Below, in pieces: positions 55,963-64,000 of a stretch of 64,000 nt of DNA (positions are counted from its first letter, which is position 1; each line of letters opens with the position of its first letter). The notes below the pieces were generated by a model that saw only the letters and a list, made by a program, of their open reading frames with translations, was not told where the DNA came from and searched no databases. Both the position numbers and the translations under genes were made by a program. Source of the stretch: Podocnemis expansa (Eukaryota; Chordata; Testudines; Podocnemididae); contig ML681992.1 in the NCBI GenBank assembly GCA_007922195.1, positions 37,599,614 to 37,663,613 of the forward strand, in the 5' to 3' direction.

Positions 55963-58547
55963 CCCCTCGTATAAAGTATGAGATAGGAAAGAGAAAGCAG
56001 GAATGCCTATGATTTCCCAATTCCACCAGTCTGTGACTGGTTCAGCCAGAGCTACTACTTGCATTTCATTAGAACAATAAGACACTCTTAGTAGCATGTT
56101 TCTAAGGTCTCTAGCCTTGTGCTTTATAATGCTGCCCAAGGCATGGAAAAATGACCCCAAATGCAATGCTAGTTGTGTCTTACTCTTTAAATATTTTACA
56201 TCAAATGATATTTGTATTTCAGCATTAGTAATGTACTGAGAGGATGGTTATAAGGTGCATTGTTTTTATTTTTTTTATTTTGCCATTTTGCTTATCTTCA
56301 GTCTTTCTGAAGCTGTGTCACTGATCCATAAGCAAACAATTCTTCCTTTCAGCAAACCTTATAGATCCAGTGTCCATAAACACATCCAGAGCTCTCCAAT
56401 ATTCGCTCAGGATGTTGTCAGTTTTGAGCCTAGGTTTTTGAAGCAAGTTATTAATTTATTAGGTTCTTCTGGTGAGCAGTTCATTGTGTGGGTTTCAAAA
56501 TAAAAACTAGGTTTTGAGTGTGGATTTGCAGAAAAATGGCAGAACCTAAGCAGAAATAGAAATTAGCTCTTTTTCCTTATACCAAGAACTAAGATTGTAG
56601 CAGAGAAGGGAGGAAGTGTAAGCTACAATCTTTAACAGACTGTTGCACATCCATGTTGTCTAGCCATATGTGCAGGATTTTGTATAGCACCCATCATCAT
56701 AATATTTAAGTACCATACAAAATTCTTTGTATTTTAAAAGAGATCTTGGGTCAAACACAATATGTCCCTTTAATAACTTTTGTTAGCTGTAATGAAGTCA
56801 TTTCTAACCTTAGACTTGTAGGCAGATGCTTCCAAGTACTTATTGCAAAACTTGCTGCTGTCTTTCTAAGCATATGTACATACAATGTGGACTTAATTAT
56901 CATTCCTGCTATGAAGGAAAATGTGAAATGAAATGTCTGCAAGATGAATCTGATAGGAAGTTTCACCCCATTGTTTATTCTGCCTATAGACCAAGAAATG
57001 GGCCCCCCTGAGATATCTGTACTATGCCCAGGTTTAGGGGAGACAGGAAGAGGTCAAGGCCATCTGTATCTGCCATCTGACTGTCTCTGCTCTGTGGTGG
57101 TTCTGAGTCCCCAAAACATTCCCTATTCACTGCTACTCTAGAAACAAGACAACACTGGACACAGGCATGTCAGTGGTTTTGTAGCCAGTGGCGACCATTG
57201 GATTCCCCCTTGAAGAGAGATCTGAATGATAGATGTGCTACAGCCACATGTTGAACTCTTACTGGGTGCAGGAGACACGGTGAACATGCCTCTCCCCTTC
57301 CACTGTAGAATGCCAACTGCCTGCCCTTCCTCATGTGTATCTCTCAGTCTGTTGGAGAGCCCTCTGCTGCAGTAATGTGGGAGACTGTGTGCAGAATATC
57401 CCCTCAGAATGTAGACCTTCAGGGATGCAACTGTGTCCTTTGAGATGAAGGCATCCATATGGAAAACAGAAGCAAATGTTCAAAGACAGACAGTTCCCAT
57501 GTGTGTCTTTCTGCATTATAGGCCACAGTTTTCCATGCATGAATTACCATCGGTAACTTTGTCCCTTAGCAGAACACATTCATCACTGAGATATGAGCAA
57601 GTTCCAAATGCTGGCATCCATGCATGATGCATAATTTCTCAACACAGATGAATGGATTAACTTCTTCCCAGCCTGTCTTGGCTTAAAAAAAGAAAAGCAA
57701 CTTAAAGCAAGAGGAAAATCCATCTCTGAAAATGAATGCAGGGCCTTGTACACAACTTAAATCTCACATTGGGCCTTCAGAAGTCTCTGTACTCACCCCG
57801 CATAAGAAAGTGCAGCAGGCTTCATTGGTTCATGCTAGAGACAGGTCATAATTAGTTGAATTTGCTGACCTCTGCTTCCAAGTATAGTACAAAGAAGAGA
57901 ATAGACTGTGTGTGTATGGGTAATCACCCACTGGAAGATGGGATAAAACTACTTTTGAAAAATGAAATCTGAAGGATTGGAATCAGTCACAGAGCAAACT
58001 TTGTCAAATATTTTGCAATGACTTTGATTTAAATTAGGGGTTCCCAATCCCTGACCTGCAAGCCAAAAATGGCCCATGAAACTTTTTAAATTTTAAAGTC
58101 ACAAATAGATATCATCTAAAATTGTAGGATTAATTATAGTAGTAGAATTTAATACTCTCTGTTAATTAGTCGATAAACTCTTGTCTTCTATAGTATATTT
58201 CACCTGAGAAAATTTTCAACCTGGGGGATTCTGACATTCATGTTAATACAGCTGATGGACTGTGCCTAACTACTACTTTGATCTTTTAAATTTTACTGAA
58301 AAAGTACCATTTGGGAATGAACTGACTAGTTTTTAATCATAAGACAGTGATATTAGATACTGTACTTCTAACACAAACAATTATATTACTCTTTGAATAC
58401 TTTATACAGGTCATTATTAATGAGTAATGTAGCACTAAAAGATAATTAGGACACAAGAGGAAATTATTTTAGCATGGTAACTCAGTGGTAGGCATAATTT
58501 CATTGTTGTTGTTAGTACCTTGACTGTACTAGGAATACCGCTTTCAC
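55963..58547. other. Unassigned non-coding sequence
   Basis: 2.6 kb without recognised genes. At 58035 'aggggttcccaatccctgac' resembles a hAT-like left end, but no partner was found. Confidence 0.4.
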
Positions 58548-59725
58548 ATTTTTTCTTTTCTGGTGCCAGCTTCTTTATTACATGTAAATAAAAATAAATA
58601 CCAAAGGGGGAAAAAAAAAAGAGGGACAAGAGAGTCTGATCAGGAAGGTAATAGGGCATGATCACTATGGCAGGTGTCCTTCAGTACTATCTCCATGGCA
58701 AGAGCAGGGATGCCAAAACAGGTGCTTCCACAGCAGTTTGTTCACAGTGATCCATGTTTTGCACACTCCTCTGCTAGCAGGATTTCACTTGGTATAATCT
58801 TGAGAACTGGTGGGGTTGCTTCTGGGCTCTTAACAGCTTGTGGTTTGGTCAGAGTTCTGTAGGTGCCCAGGGCCTGCATCACCATGCTGATGATGTTCCC
58901 CATGCTGGAGTCCTAGGCTAGCGTGGAGGCAATCATGTATTGCTCAGCCACAGCTGGAAGGCAGAAATGCATCAGCCAGGAACCGAATAACTTCTACTTT
59001 GTTCTTGGCCTTGACCAGCATGGGACTGTCCTCCCCAGCAGCTTTGTTGATCTTTTCAGCCTTCTCAGCCTCAGAGTTCAGGATCTGGGCCTGCTTCCAC
59101 CCTTCTGACATTTGTTGATGTCAGATTCCCTGGTCCTCTTTGACTCCAGTTCTGTCACATGTTAGTGTCTCTCTACCTCCATCTGCATCTATATTGACTC
59201 CCTCACCTAGGAAGCATGTGGATATCCTTGATCTTGTTACACAAGCACCACACACCCCAATAGTCTGAGAACTGGTTAACAGCATCCATAATGCTGTGGT
59301 TGAGGGACTTCAGTTTCTGAAATACTTTGTCCAGAGAGAGTTTTTCCAACTTGGACCTCAAGGTGGAGAGGGCCAGCTGGGTCATCTCATCTCATATTCA
59401 GGATTCTTCACCCCATAAGTTACAGGGATCTGTGATCTGCAGATACAGGCCACCATCGATCTGGAGATTGACGTTATTCAGCATCACAGCCAACTGCTCT
59501 AGGACGTTGATGCTGATTTTCTTGAGGCTCTGCACATAGTGAATCTGATCCAGTGGTGGGCTGAGTGCATTCAAACCAGGACTCCAGCATGTGGTGAAAT
59601 CTGCCAATTCACTTTGTTACCCAGGGGCATGAAAAGCAACAAATGGGTGGGCTGCAGGAGCATTGCCGTGGAGCAGAAGCCAGCTATGCCCCAAGGCCCC
59701 AGCTACAAAGAACTCTGCAGCAGGA
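58548..59725 (-). pseudogene. STOML2: Processed pseudogene of STOML2 (stomatin-like protein 2)
   Basis: Minus-strand translation follows the mitochondrial stomatin-family protein STOML2 almost end to end without introns. A decayed N-terminus (LASAPRQCS, about 59680) is followed by 'IGRFHHMLES', 'IHYVQSLKKISINVLEQLAV' (about 59545), 'NNVNLQIDGGLYLQI', 'LSLDKVFQKLKSLNHSIMDA' (about 59320), 'IKDIHMLPR' (59203), then the coiled-coil part 'QILNSEAEKAEKINKAAGE' and 'VAEQY' (about 58930) with frameshifts. The parent has about 350 residues; the match spans about 1.05 kb. Beyond the coding part a 3' UTR with AATAAA (plus-strand 58574-58579) and a short A-rich tail remnant (58548-58562) are kept. Stops and frameshifts make it non-functional. 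It arose by reverse transcription of mRNA, probably by LINE machinery. Confidence 0.9.
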
Positions 59726-61589
59726 TCATTCAGGTATTTTGAAGTGTACGCTCACTGTTGTATTTATCAGAGCTGAACAGTCTATCTAAAATGACTGTAA
59801 ATACCAGTTCTTCCTATTCAGTTTTGCATCACTTCTAGGTAGAAAATATTTTAAAAGTTATGTAAAAATTAAATAAGCAATTTATAAGCTTTTCTAATGA
59901 TTTGATAATAATAAGGTATGGCACAAACTCCTCTCCACATTACTGAACTTGTTACATTTTCTTTCAGACGTGTCTAGAGATGTCAGTGCCTTGATTACTT
60001 TGCTGAATAAATTATTCTGTTTTCAGATTGATCTCATAATTAGGAATATTTTTCTAATGTCTCATTTGACTTCTTTAGTCCTCTGATTTCATTTTAGTCT
60101 GCATCCTGTACCTTTGGTTCCACCCTGCATGCCTCTGACCTACCACTTTCTAACATTGCATCAGAAAGCTAATAGTATAAAGAGGTTCCATTGCACTGAT
60201 AATTATAGTCTGTGAAATAAATTAGTAAGCCCCAGCAGTAGTGTTATAATGCTTACCTCTCAAATATGTGTTTTATCTATCTGCCATACTCCACACAGGC
60301 TAGCCAAGACATGATTCAGTAAAGGGTGATGGTACATTTAAAGGAAGTCTGCATTTTCTTCCTGCAGTCATGTTGTGGTTTTCTGTTTCTTTTTTTTTTC
60401 CCTATACCTTTATGTTTATTTTAACTTAATTTTGTAATAAATGCCAAATAACCAAAGATATTTCAATGTATACGTGATCCAGAGCTCAGGCTTGTTTTCC
60501 AGGAAGTCAGTGTTAGTTTTGCCATTGATTTAAAGAAAAGCAGAAGCAGGATCTTCATGAAAAATATGCCAACTATAGAAATAACATCTGTGAAGTTTTG
60601 TTTGTTTTTCTATTTTTGAGTTTGGCTGATTGGTTGGTTATATTTTTTTCTAAGATGGCTTGAACAAACTGTTGAAAATATACTTTAAAATACCAATCTT
60701 TTCTCCATCTGTCACCAGTGACTCTTTCCACTGTACGACTTCACTGTTTGAGAGATTCTGTGGAAATCGGCTGGTATTCTAAAAAATAAATTCATAAAAA
60801 CAAGAAAATCAGTCCCAGTGGGTATTAACTGTGGGGGCGGGGGGAGGGAAAATGAAACACCAAAGTGTTTTTGCCTGACAAGTAATGTCACTGACTCAAC
60901 TGGCAAGCATTAATTTTTAGCTATGAAAATTGTTGAAACTAATGAAATTGGATGCAGTTAAATCCAAAGTAAGATGCCACTGTAACAAAGTTAGTTCAAA
61001 ACAAAAACAAATGATTGAACTTTTATTTTATTTGTGTATATGTATATGTATATTCCCTCTTGGCAAATAATTCTCCCTCTGAAGTAATGGATATCAGCTG
61101 AATGCAGAGATCACGTAACTGCTAAATACTATGCACCAGCAATTGTCCTACTATCTGATCATGGGCTTGAAATGAAGAGGTTTTGCAATGTTACTGTCAT
61201 TGGAAAGCCCCTGTGACTTAGAGTGATGGTGCTTAAAATTCTGCTCACTCCCCCTTTTTCTCTTTGATTGTTAACAGCACTGGAAGCTCAGAAAGTGTGT
61301 TATAAAACAATCTCATCATGTTTAACTTTTTTTGTTCCACTTTTTTGCACTTCACTTGATAAGTATCCCTTCCTAATGAATTTCTCATTTGCATGCACAT
61401 GAATGATGATAATATAAAATGTTTAAAGTAATTACCAAAAATTACATCTTTCACATTGTCTGGTTCCTTTAATAAATGTACAGCATAGGAGAAATTGGTG
61501 GCAAATTTGTTTTGTTGCAATACAGAGCCTTTTACTGTAAGTCATTGGTTCAAATATGGCCAAATTAGCAGATAAAAGTCATTACCATC
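59726..61589. other. Unassigned AT-rich sequence
   Basis: No gene, RNA or repeat end recognised. Confidence 0.45.
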
Positions 61590-61860
61590 TGATGGATGCG
61601 GTATATTATAGTCATGTTAGTCCCAGGATAGAAGAGAGACCTGGGCAATAAGGTGTTATCTTTGGTCGAATCCACTTTTGTGAGTGAGAGAAACAAGCTC
61701 TCAAGCTGCACAGAGCTCTTCTTTGTGTCTGGGAAAGGTATTCCCAACATCACAGCTAAATGCAGTGTGGAAGAGATTGCTTAGTGTAAGTAATTAGCTG
61801 ATAGTCTAAAAGACTATTTAAGGTAGAGTGGTCTATATGAAATGTGTTATGTTTTCAGCC
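61590..61860 (+). repeat. Old dispersed repeat common in turtles
   Basis: 'tcatgttagtcccaggatag', 'gagagaaacaagctctcaag', 'ctgcacagagctcttctt', 'gtctgggaaaggtattccc' follows in order a repeat I know to be abundant in turtle genomes. It shares the tgttagtc start word with family A. Diverged and non-coding; class not known to me. Confidence 0.55.
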
Positions 61861-62594
61861 CTCTCTCTTATAGGTGCCCATAAACCAAAAACTGTCACCA
61901 CAGTTGTCATTATGTGACATCCTTGTTAATGATTTGAGCAAGGAGGCATAGGGAATACACTTAGAGAAGTCATGGAAAGGTTGGCTGAGCTACATTACAA
62001 GTCAGGACTTATTAACATATCAACATGTGGAATTGCACTTTGCCACTACCTGTGATGTACCTGTCCTATGGAGCAACAGAGTCTCTGTAACGGTAACTGA
62101 CCTGTTTGCTTTCTGCATTCCCTATCTGTGATCCCACAAAGTTGTGTTACCCTCTCATCTAACTGCTGGCAATGTCCAAGATAGCAATACATCAGTACAC
62201 AAGGAGAAAGCTTTTCAGGGAAGTTATCAATCAATGTGGAGCTTTACTTTAGCACCTGACTTGCCTCAAGTTGCTGGGCAGAGTTCTTAAGAGTGGTGCC
62301 CACTAACCCCTTGGGCTCCTTTCTGGAGCAGTGAGTATGTCCGAGTCTTCCAGTCTGGGACCCTCACTTTGAACTTCTGACCCTTGTTCCCTTTCTTTTT
62401 TTTATTTGTTGTCATCCTATGGAATCTCTTTCTGAGCTCTGTAGCCCCTCCCTCAATTGAGGAGGCTGGCCTTTTTGTCCTAGATGGCTTAGACCCACCT
62501 TCCCAGAATGCAAATAAGCTGATACTTTTCATAAGCACTATGTTTAATTAAAATTTTCAAACATCCATTAGTATATAATAAAATGACTCACTGG
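61861..62594. other. Unassigned non-coding sequence
   Basis: A reverse frame at 62538-62287 (83 codons, Lys-rich) has no recognised domain. Confidence 0.4.
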
Positions 62595-63121
62595 TAGAGC
62601 CCTGCAAATCCACAAATATCTGGGAACCATTTCTTGCAAATGGCAATCAAATGGTCAGAGGTTAGAACCTCCATGACTTCTGAGAGAGGACTGGAGCAGC
62701 TGCCAGCCAGAGCTGCAGCAAGCAGCTCATCAGTTGTTAGGCTGCTGACGGGGCTCAACAGCTGTTACACAGGATGAAAGGTCGATCATCTTCTAGGCAG
62801 GAGGAGCGGGGTGGTGGGCTGGTCAGCTGTTAGATGGGAGGGGCAGCTGGGAGACTCATCTGCTGTTAGACAGGAAGTCAGGTTCGATCAGCTGTTGGGC
62901 AGCTGGCAGGGCTCAATAGCTCATCAGCTGTTAGGTTGGTGGAGCTCATCCGTTCTTTGAAGCGGTAGGGGCTCAGCTGCTGGCTCAAAAACAGCTGATG
63001 TGCAATTCAGGTGCAGGTAATTCTAAGAAAGGGAGAGTGGATTGCAGGTAGGGTGAAAATTTATTCCTGTGGATGCAGGTGGGATGAGGATACACATATA
63101 TGGATCCATGGCAAAGCTCTA
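62595..63121. mobile_element. MITE-like element with inverted ends
   Basis: Left 'tagagccctgcaaatccaca' and right 'tggatccatggcaaagctcta' are mutually inverted. The adjoining words (caaatat, atacacatatatgg) also pair. No clean target duplication. The middle is the tandem array below. Confidence 0.6.
62690..62990. repeat. Minisatellite with cagctgtta core
   Basis: At least six irregular units carrying 'tcatcagctgttaggc', 'caacagctgttacac', 'gtcagctgttagatggg', 'catctgctgttagacagg', 'gatcagctgttgggcagc' and 'catcagctgttaggttgg', spaced roughly 40-65 bp. Confidence 0.8.
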
Positions 63122-63324
63122 CCCATTGGGTTTTCTGAAGGTACTATAGATAGAAATCCATTAGCTCCTCATTTCTTTCAAAGAACAGTTTTAATATAGC
63201 TTTATTATTTTTAAAGAAGTCCGTGAAGGAGTAAGAGACATCTCTGAAGCTCATGTAATAAATATCTGACTACTTAGTTTCCTTACCTTCCATCACCATA
63301 CTATTTTGAGTACTTCATAATTTT

Positions 63325-63610
63325 TAATGTATTCATCCTCACAACACCCCTGTGAGATAGAGAAGTGCTACGATCTCCATTTTAGAGATAGAGAACTGAG
63401 GCACAGAGAGGCTAAGAGCCAGATTTTATGGTGTGTGTCTAAAGATGCAGGAAGATATCTGGTGGGATTTTCAAAAGCAAGCAGAAGCCTATCTGCATAT
63501 TCAGGAATCTATACACCTTTAAAAATCTGGCTTTCCATGATCTGTCCAAGTCACACTGGAAGTATGTGACTGAGTAGGGATTTTGTCTCACTCACTCTCC
63601 AAGACTGATT
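63325..63610 (-). repeat. MIR-like SINE, reverse orientation, interrupted
   Basis: 'tcatcctcacaacacccctg', 'ccattttagagatagagaac', 'tgaggcacagagaggctaag' up to 63416, then after a break 'gtccaagtcacactggaagt' and 'tgactgagtagggattttgt', in reverse MIR order. The break is the inverted-repeat element below. Confidence 0.75.
63417..63532. mobile_element. Short inverted-repeat element inside the MIR copy
   Basis: Starts agccagatttt and ends aaaaatctggct, with a middle containing 'gggattttcaaaagc'. Its removal rejoins the two MIR halves. The flanks show no clear duplication. Confidence 0.6.
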
Positions 63611-63952
63611 CTGCTCTAATTTAAATCAATGTAAATCAGGAATTACTAGAATTATCTGTTGTACATGTGAGGAGATGAAGCCTCTCTGGGCTACATTTCT
63701 AGATCAAATCTCGTTAGGCTGCATATGTTGTGTACAGGGTGCAATTCTCTTAATGAAGGCATCTCAAGGGCCCACCACAGATTCTAGTTCTCTGTGGTTT
63801 TTACCTTTGCCTATACCCTATATCTCCTCATTTTTCTATTTCCATCATTTTCCCTTACAGTCATTCTGTCATTTGTTTTTTTCCTGTTTACAATGTAAAA
63901 GAAGTACACCTTTTATATTAGCTAGTAATGGAACTCTATAGTTTGGCATTAC

Positions 63953-63953
63953 T

Positions 63954-64000
<47 letters not shown>
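63953..64000. repeat. (TTAG)n microsatellite at the window edge
   Basis: At least 11 tetranucleotide units running off the end of the window. Confidence 0.95.

Noticed and set aside
56930..57640. Possible further LINE or gene fragment on the reverse strand
   Set aside because: Frames of about 106 and 69 codons overlap but carry no motif I can name.
58600..58622. A-run as poly(A) tail of the STOML2 retrocopy
   Set aside because: It is on the wrong strand for a minus-strand retrocopy and lies within its 3' UTR; the tail remnant is the T/C-rich run at 58548-58562.

Overview
The window looks like non-coding, repeat-rich nuclear DNA of a non-avian sauropsid, most likely a turtle (a crocodilian is the alternative). 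Pointers are CR1 LINEs, one with a long open reverse transcriptase frame and the usual CR1 3' end; old MIR-like SINEs; a DIRS-type retroelement whose gag-like zinc-finger region resembles those I know from turtles; and many short DNA transposons with hAT, PIF/Harbinger and Tigger hallmarks. I found no exon of a host gene, no tRNA or rRNA gene and no bacterial-type operon, CRISPR or prophage signal. The only trace of a host gene is a dead retrocopy of STOML2.

Layout. 0-6 kb: two MIR-like SINEs, an old LINE reverse transcriptase fragment, the first hAT MITE, and a CR1 3' end split by another hAT MITE. 6-17 kb: hAT and Harbinger MITEs, several inside copies of one common interspersed repeat (family A, marked by aggagtcctgtggcac), a 5'-truncated CR1 at 10.6-11.6 kb, and a composite MITE with a purine-rich minisatellite at 15.4-17.2 kb. 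17.6-23.3 kb: two LTR-like blocks, the second split by a Tigger-type MITE. 24.2-26.3 kb: a CR1 copy with 2 kb of uninterrupted coding sequence. 28-33.5 kb: two related hAT MITEs with target duplications, an LTR-like block, a GC-rich hAT MITE and a Harbinger MITE. 36.9-42.3 kb: a DIRS-like element with terminal inverted repeats, an internal complementary region and degenerate gag-like coding pieces, but no visible polymerase. 44-50 kb: an LTR-like block and an old LINE cut by a solo LTR and a palindromic MITE, followed by a Harbinger MITE. 52-55.5 kb: a long Harbinger-like element and nested hAT MITEs. 58.5-59.7 kb: the STOML2 processed pseudogene. 61-64 kb: old repeats, a nested MITE, a minisatellite and a TTAG microsatellite at the window edge.

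No set of genes here works as a pathway. The window is a record of layered transposition: old LINEs and SINEs, then LTRs and family A, then MITEs inserted into them, often leaving exact target site duplications that date the layers relative to one another. All family assignments are from motif recognition by eye; none was checked against a repeat library.
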